A stretch of DNA of 64,000 nucleotides from Pilaira anomala. Lineage: Eukaryota; Mucoromycota; Mucoromycetes; Mucorales; Mucoraceae. Made by a program: the position numbers and the translations under genes. Of the stretch, positions 1-11,732 are shown one piece after another. The stretch lies in contig JAIXMQ010000010.1 in assembly GCA_025716855.1 (NCBI GenBank), positions 228,501 through 292,500 on the forward strand, read 5' to 3'. Numbering within the stretch: the stretch's first letter is position 1; each line of letters starts with the position of its first letter. A model generated the notes under the pieces. It searched no databases. It saw only the letters and a program-made list of their open reading frames with translations, and was not told where the DNA came from.

Positions 1-43
1 TTGGAATAATATCACTATCTGAAGCATACAAATCAGCTGTTAC

Positions 44-76
<33 letters not shown>

Positions 77-2012
77 AAAGAAAATTAGATAACTATATAT
101 AAAATTGATAAAACAAAGTTTTTTACCTTCTATATGCTTTGGATATTCTATCCAAAAAGATCTTTTGATCTTTTGATCAATAGATATACGTTGTCCCTTC
201 TTTGCAATTACATCAAATCGTGTTGAACATCGTTTCACACCATCTTTAGTTATAATCGCACTTGATTCTGGATCAACACCTTCTTCAAATGGAAGACGTG
301 TTCTTACACCATAAGTACGTCTTAAAACTTTACTTGTAACAAGATTTGGTTTTAAAATATGATAAACTGCTCCTTGAGCTACTGCTAATTCACCTCTTGG
401 TGGCATTGCAATCTCTTTCACCACTTGACTAAACTCGTATTTGAGAATATCATACAGGTATTCTGAACAGCCAAACCCACCAACTAAGAAAATAGCTTCT
501 ATTGATTGATCTATTTGCATTAACTGCTCCTTGACCAATTTTATAACATTTTTCAACACTGGATTAAACACTTTATCTCTTAACTCAATAAAGCTAAATA
601 TCATATGATTCTCCTATATAAGTATATACATTAATTTTGTATATATCATTATTAAGTTTACATCAAATGCTTACATCGTTTAAAAAGTTGGATGGAATGT
701 AAGAAAGTGCTCCAGCTGGTACTTCTAGAGTATATATTTCACTCTCATCACCACGATAATTTGGCTAAAATAAAATATATACACTCTTTCATTAGTTTTT
801 TTTTTAAAAAAAAACTACATCTTTACCTCTCTTTTTTTTTTCTTACTTACTTTGACTTTTTCTATAAAAGTATCCATCATCATTTCAAACATACATGATG
901 GCATATCCTCACTAGACAGCTTTGAACGAATCAACTTTTTCATGTTTTGATCTATAAATGTACTTCCGCACATGGCTCCGTTTCCTCGTGTCACCTCTCT
1001 TAACGTTCTAGGTGGAGTTGAATCCTCAATCATGCTTTTTTTTTATTGTTAGTACTTTACTCACATGATAAATACAAGTAAAAAAAAATAATCAACTTAC
1101 TACGTAATCAAATCCACAGTACCTCCACCTGCATCCACAATCATGAACACATCTCCATCCGTCAGATTCCAAGAATTATACTTGTTTTCACAATATGCGG
1201 CTGCAGCTTCAGGTTCACTGATAAGTTCTAACCGATGCAATGGATCATCACCTTGAATTAGTCCCGCTTGAACTGCAGCTTCTCGCATGAATGCTTTTGT
1301 TTCATCAGACCAAATAGCAGGTACTGTAAGACACTTTTTTTTTTTATGTTAGGCCATTTTTATTTCTACTTTTTTAATAATATTCCTTTATATATATATT
1401 TACCTACATAACGGTATTGATGTTGTCGATAATCTTTTAATAAAAAAGTCTTTGATAGTTCCTCATAAACATAATCATGAAATCGTCTTAGATAATCTGC
1501 AATGACATCCACATGTGTCTTATTTGGTGGTAATTTCATTTCTTTACTTATTAGCGCTAATTTAAAATATTGAATCAAAGTGCCGTCATTATCTGGCTAT
1601 ATGTATATACGTATTGTTTCTCTCAGTTTTCATGCATTTGTAATATAGTTCTATCATTCACTTACCCTCAAAGACAATAATCTGGCTCCTTTACCCCAAT
1701 CTAATAATTTACCATTTTTATTTCGGTAATATACTAAGGATGGTACCTTGGCATAAAATCCATTGCTCTTTGGCCATTTAATAATATCATGGACTTCGGC
1801 TGTCTCTGCTAAAGCGTAACAGCAACCCTATATTACAGAAAAAAAGGCACAATTGGTTAACGCTTGTTTCAGCTGATACTGTTTGTTTACTCTTACTGAA
1901 TAAGTTGTACCTAAAAAAAAAAAAAGTTCAGTAACAGTCTTTATTAAGTTTCTTTTTTTGTTTAGCTGCTACCAAAATCGATCGAGACTATAACTGGGTA
2001 ATCTTGAGTCAT
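1..2012 (-). CDS. HSPA12-like Hsp70-family ATPase, 3' end outside window
   Basis: Actin-like ATPase of the HSPA12 branch of Hsp70, a family often expanded in mucoralean fungi. It is probably cytosolic and its clients are unknown. The start is the ATG at 2010-2012. Exons on the minus strand are 1973-2012, 1897-1910 (only 14 nt), 1666-1827, 1404-1596, 1101-1323, 851-1034, 675-764, 127-613 and 1-36 (continuing outside). Splicing the 14-nt exon rebuilds the phosphate-1 loop DFGTTYSG. Later motifs include VPAIWSD, DAGGGTVDLIT (phosphate 2) and the adenosine-region FLVGGFGCSEYL. About 476 residues are visible, and the C-terminal tail is cut by the window edge. No peptide-binding domain of classical Hsp70 is seen, as expected for HSPA12. 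The family call is firm; the physiological role is not known. Confidence 0.88.
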
Positions 2013-3610
2013 TTGTAAATGGAATGAATAAAGAAAAAGAGAGAGAGAAAAAAAAAAGAAGAATCAGAGCTTTGTGTTTACGTGTTACAGTTAATTAATT
2101 GTGACGCGAAACAAAAGGGTGGAGTGTCACATTTCTTATTGGTGGTAATTCTGATAGATCAACATTTGTAACTCCAAATGGTAAAATAACCCAGACTAAA
2201 TCCCCACGGTAATTTTCGATTTCAAATAAAAAAAAAGGGTAAGTTATCAAATGTTCGTATTACTATGTTTACTGGAAGCAGTTAATCTTTTAAAAAAGAT
2301 ATTGTAAGGTGTCCCCATCATTTGTTTGTGTGTTAAATGCCATATTAATTAATTATTGTACTTATAATGTGTCAATGGTAAGCTTTTTTTTTTTGGTTTT
2401 TTTTTCCTCGCATGTATATGTTACAATTCTGATAAACATAACATTAAAAGATAAATTCATACATAAAAATGAGCCAAAAATAACATATTAACGTCCAAGC
2501 CATTGTAAACATAAATAGGATCTATTTTAGACAAGTTAGACACGCATGGCTCATTCGTCGCACAAAAAATGTTGTCACGTCACTTTTGAGGATTTACAGC
2601 ATTCATTTATGTTAGTACGAGGTTAACCAAATAATTTGTTTCCGATCATATATTGATTATACAAATTATAGTCATTATCAACTAGACTGAAGCAATTCAA
2701 CAAACATTTATTTCATTTTAAAAAATAACAATTGGAATAACAACCACCTACTGCTTGTAGTAGACTGTAACTGCAATTTCTACATACATTTCTTGAAAAA
2801 GCCTAGTTCGGAGACACCAACAGACGTCTAGCAGTATGCACGCTTACTAATGCACTTCTAGAATAATTAAGGAAGCAAACTAGTTGCTTCAATAGTACGT
2901 GATAAGAAGCGCCATTATGTACGTTCTTCTATGATGATAGATCCTATATTATTCAAATAGTGCTCAACATTTTCAAATGTTTATGTATAATATCTTGCTC
3001 GATATTCTTAAAAAAATAAATAAATAAAAAAGTGACCTTAAATATTAGACATCACTACTCACCATCTATCTACTCTTCCTGCTCTAATTTCACAAGTTTC
3101 ATATAGCTCAATATCATGAAGAACTCAAATAGAACTAAAGTATCCTAATGAAATACAAAAATTATTTATGTGTGTACGGCACTCATGAATCTTTAAATGC
3201 GATTGATATGTATGAGATATACCCACCAATTTGCACGTGCAATAACTAGTAAATTGTATTTAAATTTATTATGCCCACATTCAATGGACAAGTATTTAGA
3301 AAATAATGACAACCGATTAATGACAGTCGTCATATTTGATGAAAGATGGATTTTTTAGCAACCAGAATAGAATTAAGTCACCAAGAGAAATGCCTTTAAC
3401 GTCTGAAGTTCAAGAAACTTCCCCTAAGTAGATGATTCCTCAATTTTTAACTTTTTTTTTAACTTGATCCGTCAATTATTCTTTGCATGGAATCGTCTTT
3501 ATTAGTTTGGCCTGTTACATACAATTGACATAGCTCGGAAACAAGGGACTAATTAGTTTTTAAGAAACTATTTTAGTTTCATGTTTTTTTATCAAGATTT
3601 ATTTGCTATT
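2013..3610. other. gene-poor intergenic region
   Basis: AT-rich sequence with no open frame or splice chain I can support. It includes the likely promoter side of the HSPA12-like gene, with A/G-rich tracts near 2030-2065. Short T-runs are scattered through it. I see no RNA gene. Confidence 0.5.
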
Positions 3611-3835
3611 AACCTCTACCAAAGACAAACCATTCATAATCTTCTCTATGTATTCCTGATCTAATATCCTTTGGTGAAACAAAAGGAATAGAATTAAGAA
3701 AATTATTAAAGTGGCACTTCGAAGTCAAAATTAATTTCAACTTGTCATTGTAAAGTTTTCTTCTTCATAAGTAAAGATTGCTTCAATTAAAGTACACCTT
3801 GGTTTCAGAAAATTTTCTTCTTTTTTGTTTTAAAG
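3611..3835 (-). pseudogene. remnant of an unnamed multicopy coding family, copy A
   Basis: Read on the minus strand, this stretch encodes fragments such as CTLIEAIFTYEEE and, after frame breaks, KCHFNNFLNSIPFVSPKD. The second fragment closely matches the intact frame at 8008-8277. The first matches the fragment CTLFEVVLTYEEG at 14890-15078. At DNA level 3672-3765 aligns with 8078-8170, and 3611-3680 aligns with 4498-4570. Stops and frameshifts show it is not functional. The family is not recognised; it could be a decayed mobile-element gene or a lineage-specific host gene. Confidence 0.5.
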
Positions 3836-4497
3836 CCTTCATTCCTGTTATTCTAGTTAGCTAAAATTATTTAGGCATGATGAGGCAAGAACCTCCTCAA
3901 AACCTAAATCCTTTCAATATTCAAACATATTTAGTTTTTTTCAATTCTTCTACTTCTTCCATAGAAATTTCATATGTTGCTATTACGGAATTAATTTTGT
4001 TGCAATATATACGTATTTATTTGAATCAAGATATACGTTTAGTGGCAATGGAACCCTTTCTGAACAAAATAGTCTGACTTGATGCACTGTCTGGTTCTTT
4101 TAATATTCCTTCCCAATTCTTCATTGTTTACTTTCTATTGTGTATTTTATTACCTCTCAAAGTATCTTTCTAAGAGTTTGTTGCTTAATATTCATTACCT
4201 TTCGTCTATAATATAAATAAATTTGATATTTCTTTGTGAATCTCTGTATTTTCTACTATTATCTTATTGCTAGCCATCCCATTGTTAAATAATAACTTTG
4301 CTGATACTTCTTTAAAGACAACTAGTCGCTAAATATCATTTCTCACAAACTAAATATAATGAAGTCTTTCCAAGCTGACAACTAAATAGTTTAGTGCTCA
4401 CTTCTTCCATTACATCTTTATTATCGGTATATTCTTTTTACATTTAATAACTATCCCCAACCTATACAACTAAATAATCCCTGGCTGTATCACTACT
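3836..4497. other. gene-poor intergenic region
   Basis: AT-rich sequence. Open frames here are short and resemble nothing I know. It may contain further decayed sequence of the neighbouring repeat family. Confidence 0.4.
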
Positions 4498-4575
4498 AAC
4501 CTTTACCAAAGACAGACCATTTATTATTTTCTCTATTCCTGATCTAATATCCTTTGCAGCTGTAGAAAAAGATAT
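4498..4575 (-). pseudogene. remnant of the same unnamed family, copy B (short)
   Basis: About 70 bp aligning with 3611-3680. Shared blocks include taccaaagacagaccatt versus taccaaagacaaaccatt, followed by attcctgatctaatatcctt in both. It carries no open frame of its own. The similarity ends near the position corresponding to 3680. Confidence 0.45.
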
Positions 4576-5039
4576 AGAAAATGCATCTTCAATTATGTAT
4601 TTTATACCTTTAAGAAGACGAAGTGTAAAAAATAACCTTATTTAATTTTATCTTTTTTTTTTTTTTTTTCCTTTTCTTTTTCTTTCTTTCTTTCTTTTTT
4701 ATTTCAAAACACGAATCTTTCCTCTTCGAAAGACAAATAACTACAAAAGGATTTCATGTGCTGGATAAGATTGAATTTTACGAATTTGTACATTATTACC
4801 GGTTGTTACTGCTTAAAAAGAAAAAGCTGTTGCATAAAAAAATTACTGTTTTAAGAACGACGTTGAAATTACCCTTTGACAGGTGTATAAGCCTCAGGTA
4901 TATCCATACAGTGTATTGGCGTTATGGTATGATGTAATTCAAACGACATAGAGTGATCATCCAACCAGAACATGAAATAACAAGAAAAACTGTCAATGTT
5001 TACTTTTGATATAAATTTTTTTTTTTTATACTTGTTTTC

Positions 5040-5041
<2 letters not shown>
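4576..5041. other. gene-poor intergenic region
   Basis: AT-rich sequence with a T/C-rich simple tract at about 4650-4700. No gene seen. Confidence 0.4.
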
Positions 5042-5090
<49 letters not shown>

Positions 5091-5092
5091 CT
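5042..5092. repeat. poly-T tract of about 40 nt
   Basis: Nearly uninterrupted T run marking the left edge of a compositionally distinct block that extends to about 7680. Confidence 0.9.
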
Positions 5093-5399
5093 TTTTTCCT
5101 TCTCTAAACCGTACTCAAGCGAAACCTACTTTTATGACGACGGAAGGAAGGTGTAGATGTATCTGGCGAGTAGATCGCAATTTGAAGTTTGATACTGGTC
5201 TGGTTCTTACTAGGTGTAGATGGAAGGACGGCGGCTCATCTCTTATACACAAAGAAGCCACCCAGTTGCGTACGTGGTGATGGTTACGACGGGGTATGCT
5301 AGTGAAACCGGTTGACTCTCTTTGATTTGTATTTCTCTGATGTGGTGTACAGCGCTAGGAATTGCTTATTTACGTCTTGAGTGAACCGCGGTACTTCTC

Positions 5400-5757
5400 A
5401 ATGTGCTTAACATGGAAGCTTGTGGGATTGTAGTAGCATGTTGATACCTAGGCGATCATCTGTTCTATAAATGGTGTTGCGGAGGTGCTGGTGACCCTTT
5501 CGTATGGATATGGTGCGTTCTTTTGTCTGTGGTGGAGCAGAATGGTGGTAGGTGGCAGCTGGTATAATCTTTGTTGGGCCTGAGCTCTTCATCGTATGAA
5601 TTGGTTCTGTATTCCTTGATCTTTTTCCTGTGGCGTTTTGTTATTGTTCATCTTGTATAGTCTTGGTAAGGGGCTTACGGGATTTTAGGTTTGCTTTTTT
5701 CTCGGTCATTCTCTGAAGTGTTGGTGCCTTTGCCGGTGGATCTAAAGTATCAGTCAG
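5400..5757 (+). repeat. left arm of the inverted repeat
   Basis: Pairs with 6624-6965 in reverse complement. The innermost 170 bp are the clearest; similarity fades outward. The arm ends at the A-tract beginning about 5760. Confidence 0.6.
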
Positions 5758-5759
5758 CC

Positions 5760-5786
5760 AAAAAAAAAAAAAAAAAAAAAAAAAAA
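5760..5786. repeat. poly-A tract between left arm and tandem array
   Basis: About 26 consecutive A residues immediately inside the left arm. The right arm is likewise bordered on its inner side by an A-rich tract. Confidence 0.85.
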
Positions 5787-6115
5787 GAAAGTGCTGGTCA
5801 TTTCAACAAAAATTGTATATATCTCCTTCTCTCAAAAGCAACAATTCTGTATATATCTTCTCCTGTAAATATCTTCTCCTGTTGCCATAAATTGTACATA
5901 CTCTTCAAACTTACGAATGCTGGCCATTATTGTATCAAACCTTGTATATATCTTCAAATTGTAAATATCTCTCTTCTCCTGAATGCTGGTCATTGTCAAA
6001 CTCTGTACATAATATCTTCTCATGAATGCTGGTCATTGTCACAAAACAGTACATAAAAAAAAAAAAAAAAATCAAAAAAAAATCAAAAAAAAAATCAAAA
6101 AAAATCAAAAAAAAT

Positions 6116-6161
<46 letters not shown>

Positions 6162-6515
6162 GCTGGTCATTTTGGACAAACCTGTATATATTCAAATTCT
6201 CATCAAAAACAACTCTGTACATATCTCCTGTAAATATCCAAAATGTTGTTGTAAAATATCTGTATATATCTTCAAACTTATGAATGCTGGTCATTGTCTC
6301 AAACTTGTACATAACTCTCATGAATGCTGGTCATTGTCTTCAAACCTGTAAATAATATCACACATGAATGCTGGCCATTGTAAAAACTTTGTATATAACT
6401 CCTGTAAATATCTCTCCTCGTGGATGCTGGTCATTACCAAAAATTTGTACATATAATCAACCTGTAAATATCTCTCTTTATAAATGCTGGACATTGTAAT
6501 ATAACTGTACATACA
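5787..6515. repeat. degenerate tandem array with TGCTGGTCATT core
   Basis: Ten copies of a core close to gaaTGCTGGtCATTgt occur, each followed by an AAAC.TGTAcATA element and a TATCTYCTC-like spacer. Core positions are about 5792, 5918, 5984, 6028, 6161, 6285, 6325, 6369, 6425 and 6485. Spacings are multiples of roughly 40-65 bp, with longer gaps where cores are lost. A long A-tract (6055-6160, with TC interruptions) splits the array in two. No coding meaning is apparent. Confidence 0.85.
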
Positions 6516-6623
6516 TACAAAAAAAAAAAAAAAAATTAAAAAAAAAAAAAAAAAAAAAATTAAAAAAAAAATTAAAAAAAAATTAAAAAATTAAAAAAAA
6601 TTAAAAAAAAAATTAAAAAAATG
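6516..6623. repeat. A-tract with periodic TT interruptions
   Basis: Runs of about 5-20 A separated by TT, lying between the array and the right arm. It is the counterpart of the A-tract beside the left arm. Confidence 0.8.
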
Positions 6624-6965
6624 ACTGATACTTTGGTTTCCATCGGTGCAAGACACTTCCAAGACAGAGGGTGGCTGAGAAAAGAGTAAAGCTTCAATTT
6701 CATAAGCCCCTTACCAAGTCTAGACAAGATAAACTTTAGCAAAAAATCACAGGTCAAAGAGCAAGGAATGCAGAACCGGCTCACCATAGGTCTTTCAAAG
6801 GTTATACCCCATCATTCTGCGTAGAAGTCGTCGGGGAGGCCACTGTATTTATATGAAAAGGTTGCTAGTACTAACGATGCATACTATTTATAGACTTTTG
6901 ATTTCCTAGGAGTAGTGTTGCTACAAGACTGCTCGCTGAAGTGTTATTCACCTCTTGGTTGTACT
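6624..6965 (-). repeat. right arm of the inverted repeat
   Basis: Reverse complement of 5400-5757, with scattered substitutions and small indels. It starts directly at the A-tract with ATGACTGATACTTTGG, the complement of the left arm's inner end. Confidence 0.6.
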
Positions 6966-7690
6966 GTACATAGCTCAAGATATTGTAGGCATGAACTAGT
7001 GTTGGGTGGCTGCACCACTGATGAGGGATACTTATCAAAGGGGGAAGACTGGGGGATCTGGTGTACTTCGGAGTAATGCAGCCAATGCGTGATGGTGAAG
7101 TGGTAGTGTATTGAAGAGCAAGTGCAGTTTGTTGTTTGGAAGTCTTATTTGGTAACTCTGGTTCTTGGTATCAAATGTGATGATTTCGCTGGTCAAAAGT
7201 TCTGGGTAGTCTGGGCATGTATCCTCCGTTCTGTGGTAATCGTAACAACCTCATTGAGTGTAAAGCATGGGCCTATGATGATGAATATGCTGGTATCATA
7301 CAAGTTGGGCTTCGGCTCAGGCGAGAAGGAAGCAAGGACCCTTGACCGGTGCGCCTTGTTCTATAATCAAAATTCTTTGCTTGTTGGTACTGGTACGGAA
7401 AATAAGTAGTAAGAGCGAGATGTCTTGATTGTATGTCTCGTTAGTCGAGTGGTTTATGAATCTTCTACTTGTTGGACGAATGAATAGGTTCGTTAGTTAG
7501 TGGCGGGTCAGACCGCGAGATGTCTCCGGATGTCTAACAATATGCTTGCATGGGCAGATCCAGTTGATCGTATCTGGGTTTTATTGCATTAACTAACACT
7601 TTACAAGCGGTAATATTTTTGGGACCAGATGTGTTTCCGCCTTCTCGTGGCTGTTGTCCTGTTAGTATCATTGTAATTTTTATAATTACT

Positions 7691-8007
7691 TTGAGAACCA
7701 AGAGAAACACTTTTTTTTATATCCAGTTATTAGTTAAATAAAACAAAATCTTAATTTTTAATATATCATATAGATACAGTAGTAATTACATTCATCTATT
7801 TTTTAAAATACGAGAAATAAGGATTTCATAATTCATAATTTGTTAGGTACCGAAAATAAACGTAGCATTTAATATTAAACCGTAAATAGATTTAGAGTGT
7901 TAAAAAAAAAGTTCTACTATTGTTATTTTATAGTTATAGTCATAACAACAGTAAGTTCGCCTTTGGGAATAGTAATATGTATATATACAGTTTACAAATG
8001 ATAAGTT
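7691..8007. other. intergenic region
   Basis: AT-rich sequence with no gene or structured element recognised. Confidence 0.4.
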
Positions 8008-8277
8008 TCAGGATATATATATATATATGGATACCAAACCCATTATTTGAATGATGGGAAGAAAAATCTTTCTTACATCATTTGGCAAAACAAAAGGAAT
8101 AGAATTAAGAAAATTATTATAGGGACACTTCGAAGCCAAAATTGATTTCGGCTTATCATCGTGAAGTTTCTTTTTGGTAGCTTTTTTGGCTAGTTCGCCG
8201 GTTAAGCCATCAGCAACTACTTCTTTTTCATTGAAAACTACAAAAAGCAGTTTTGATGATTTACAGGGAGTTGTCAT
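8008..8277 (-). CDS. unrecognised small frame, member of the unnamed family (copy C)
   Basis: This 89-codon frame is the best-preserved member of the family seen at 3611-3835 and 14890-15078. Its core is KCPYNNFLNSIPFVLPND, preceded by a Lys-rich segment (KKATKKK). The last residues (VSIYIYIS) read into a TA repeat, so either the true end lies at an unseen splice site or the frame is a fragment. No domain is recognised and there is no signal peptide. Conservation of this frame against the broken copy at 3672-3765 suggests past coding function. Function unknown; it may be a pseudogene. Confidence 0.35.
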   Translation of the reverse strand: MTTPCKSSKLLFVVFNEKEVVADGLTGELAKKATKKKLHDDKPKSILASKCPYNNFLNSIPFVLPNDVRKIFLPIIQIMGLVSIYIYIS

Positions 8278-10912
8278 TGTGTCGCCCCTTCGAAAATAAT
8301 AAATATTAAACTAAAAAGTGAAATAAATACAATTTAGATTATTTGACTTACCAGTGCAACACGATGGACTCATTATCCGAGAAAAGGCCTCAAAAATAAA
8401 GCTCCGAAGCTTTACTTGATAATAGCTCCGGGACTTCACTTGGTAATCAGTTTCACTGCAATTGTTTATATGTAGCTTGCTTTCTGAAACTCCACGGTCT
8501 TTCTACGTGTATGGAAATACTATGGCAATAGTAATAAACTGTTAATAGCTTCTTTTGATATTATAAAAAATTTATAGTTACATGTATTCGTAAATCTTTT
8601 TTATATTCTTCTCCTTTACACCACTATAGTGGTAATTTTCCACGGCATTCAACGATTTATAAAGTGAAGAGGTTGCGTCAGTCTACAAAAGGGATTTATT
8701 AGGATAAAGTTTCTTCTCAACTATTTGCTTACAAGCACAAAAATATTTACTTTGATTTTTTTAATAAAAACTGATTGCTTCTATCATTTTATGCAACATT
8801 ATTTGATTTAAACTTTTTGGAGCATCTCCAACGGATTATGAAGCTTGAATATCTAATGAATGGGTCAGTCGAATTGGTTATCTAATTTCTATTTTTTTTT
8901 TTTTTTTCAGATGATTATCCAATTGAGATGACTGGGTTATCTAATTAGTTATAAAGTGAGTAATTAACGGAAATCCAGTAACATTCGACCCTTCAGTCAG
9001 ATATTGTTGTAAACCAATGTTTTTGATTGCAGGATTAAAAATGGTATAGTGCGCAAAAAAAAAAAAAAAAAATGTGCGTGTATCTATCCTCAATTTTTTT
9101 AGTTCGCATTAACCCCTTTATTTTTATTGCCCTCTTTAATTTTTTCACACGCCACAAACATGTTAGTTCTTTTTCCCTTCCTTTTATAAAACGAACGTGA
9201 AGCTTTCCTGGTTTTTGTAAATAATCCTTTATTATTATTAATGGTAAGACTATCAGTAATTTTATTACAAAAAAGTTATTCATTGTCTAATAAATTTCAA
9301 TATTAAAAGATTTCTTTATTTTTATGGCTTACCTCATTTGGTTGATTTGTTCTGTTTGCTTCAAAAGATTACATACTGAAAAGAGCTGGTGCTTTAGTAA
9401 GAGACTAATTTTTTTCTAAAGTGACGGATACTCAGACTAAGTTTTGGGGTCTCGCTATGAAGACTTTTTAGCTCTCAGAAAACATTGAATTGAAGTGGTA
9501 AGTGCCGACTTATACTTTGATTAATATTTTTTTTTTATCTGATACATATTTTTACGTCTAGAGGTGATACAATTACCAAAGCTTGTAACTCGTTGGGCCT
9601 GCATTTCCGTTTATACTTGAGGCTTCTTAGCATGAAGACCGTGGACTACGGAACTGGCAAAGTGACCAAAAAAGCAACAACATCCAAATACGTAAAGCAT
9701 ATTATTACATTGTTAAACAGCAAATTGGAATTAAGCAAAACACAAGATAAATAACTAGACAGTTAAAAAAGAATTTAAATACATAAATTTTATTATTAGA
9801 AAAAAAAAGCGTTAATTATCTTGGTTTCCCAAAGCTGTTTTATGGGCTTTGGTACTCACTCAGGAAAACTGTCGAGAAAAAGTGTAGGCAACGTCAGGTC
9901 CCAAAAAATATTATCAGCCGATACTTGTTACTCGGCGACATCTGCAGATAATTAGGTTATCCCAGTACCATCAGGCTCTAACACATGCGACTTGGAGAAG
10001 GAAATTGACTGGGACATAAACAGAATTAAAACACAAAAAATTTTAAATACATTAACAACAAACATTAAACAAAGCATAATAGATTTTCATTATTAGATTG
10101 GGATTACTAAGATATGTACAAAAATGCATGTTTGGGATACAGTAACAAAAAAGCGGAGTCCTTCACCACCCACAAGCCCTTCTTTCACAGTGAACCGCTC
10201 TTCCTACAGGAGACAATGAAGTTTCTTGATGCATAATAGTATATAACCAACAACCCATAATACACTTCCTAGTGTCGAAGCATCAAGTGACTCAGCACCA
10301 AAAGGATTTTGTGCAATCAGTAACTGTAAAGTTTGAAAATTCCAAATCCAAGTCCAACAATCTCAACCAAAAGCAAGTGTACCAACCTAACGTATGTGCG
10401 AAGATTAAGTGAGAATTTCATCTAGCCAGTGCCTCGGAAGTGCCTTGTTCTCAAAATCATTGGCGTACAGCAATGTGTGCCAGTTTGACGATTGGGCTCT
10501 CGGCCTTTCCGCTGCTCTTCACTTCTAGAACTATTTAAACCAAGTCCCTCCAGAAATTTTATAAAGATTACTTCAAGATAGTCGAGATGAAACGAGCTTG
10601 TATACTCTATACTACGCTGCAATCCCACGGGGAACCTACTAAATCAATTATTTTTTCATATTTACATCATAATAGACATGATGGATTTCGCCCCTTAAAC
10701 GATACAAGTAGATTATCAATGAGAGAACAGATCAATTAAGAGTATAATTATGAATGCTTTTACTTTATAACGTTCGATCACATCCCATTGTGATACCTAG
10801 AAGTACCGAGTCAGGTGACAGCCTTTTTTTTTTTTAATTTTTAAAGTGTAATTTGTGGTCGTATCAAGGATTCTTTTTTTTTTCTCTAAAAAAGATAAAG
10901 AAAATTCACAGC
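8278..10912. other. gene-poor region with decayed sequence
   Basis: No gene is supported. There is an imperfect palindrome at 8868-8950. Two AT-rich segments at about 9735-9805 and 10020-10110 look alike (both with aaaacacaa, taaataca and ttattattaga elements), suggesting old dispersed repeats. The open frame on the minus strand at 10422-10628 has no recognisable motif. Confidence 0.4.
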
Positions 10913-11697
10913 ATGGCATATTCCATTCGCATTAGTGGAACCGTTTTATCGTCTTTATTATACGATTGTGCTAACTCAAAAACAGACATTGTATAGTTCC
11001 ACCCCATCTTGAAGCAGTTATAAATACTCAATCTAAATAAATAAAATATTATTCTGTAGGAAGGCTTTTTTCTGGGTGTATTATCGAGTCGAACAACCTT
11101 AACTTCGGACGATGCTCATGAACAAGCTTTTGAGAGTCGAGAGGATTTTATAAGTAAGACCAAGTTTCTTTTCTATATTTGAATATGTAACGTCTTATAA
11201 GCTATTCAATTAGTTATTCATGGATACCAAATCCTTGATGAAAAGCCATACGATACTCAAGGCAATATGAAGAAAGATTTAATAAAATCTCAGCAGGCAG
11301 ATATTTCATCGATTGTAGGGTACTTTAAGTTCAGAAGACAAACCGATGTTACGCTTTCAGTCATGGATCAGTTATGGATGAAGTCATACGCTAAAAATAT
11401 ACCCCATGGTTGTATTGCCATCATTTCTTCTCGTTTAAGCTTATTTGGAGATCATTCTACTCACACATATGAGTTTTCCTTTTGGGACATGAAGGATACC
11501 TTAAAGTAAGTTTTCTTATAGCATATTTAGAGTTTTATTGATGTCTGTATATTATTAGTACACTACCGATAAAAATCATAAACATGTCGAATGATGCACT
11601 TGGATTTAACTCATTCATGTCAAATGCACCTTATAAGTCTCCTCAATCCTCAAAGTATATACTCCTGTAAATCAAACCAATGACAATTCCAAATGCT

Positions 11698-11732
<35 letters not shown>

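Larger units (their letters stand above)
5093..7690. mobile_element. candidate foldback-type repeat element
   Basis: This block is visibly less AT-rich than its flanks and has an inverted-repeat architecture. The left arm (at least 5590-5757, probably from about 5400) matches the reverse complement of the right arm (at least 6624-6790, probably to about 6965). Landmarks on both arms include CTTGGTAAGGGGCTTA, AAAGTATCAGTCA, GGTTCTG.ATTCCTTG and TCTATAAATRGT. By eye the arms are diverged to roughly 65-75% identity. The centre holds A-tracts and a degenerate tandem array. No transposase frame is recognisable; the open frame at 7122-7409 has no identifiable motif. A non-autonomous foldback element is the simplest reading. 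An old local inverted duplication is the alternative. Confidence 0.5.

Noticed and set aside
4996..5280. Open frame running through the poly-T tract (poly-Phe protein)
   Set aside because: Generated by the homopolymer and the repeat island; no domain, no splice logic.
6022..6351. Lys-rich open frames in the A-tract array
   Set aside because: Artefact of A-runs inside the tandem repeat; all frames are equally open.
7122..7409. 95-codon frame on the right of the foldback element as a transposase
   Set aside because: No catalytic or zinc motif recognisable; no related frame in the other arm.
10422..10628. 68-codon minus-strand frame
   Set aside because: No similarity recognised and no splice partners; likely chance.
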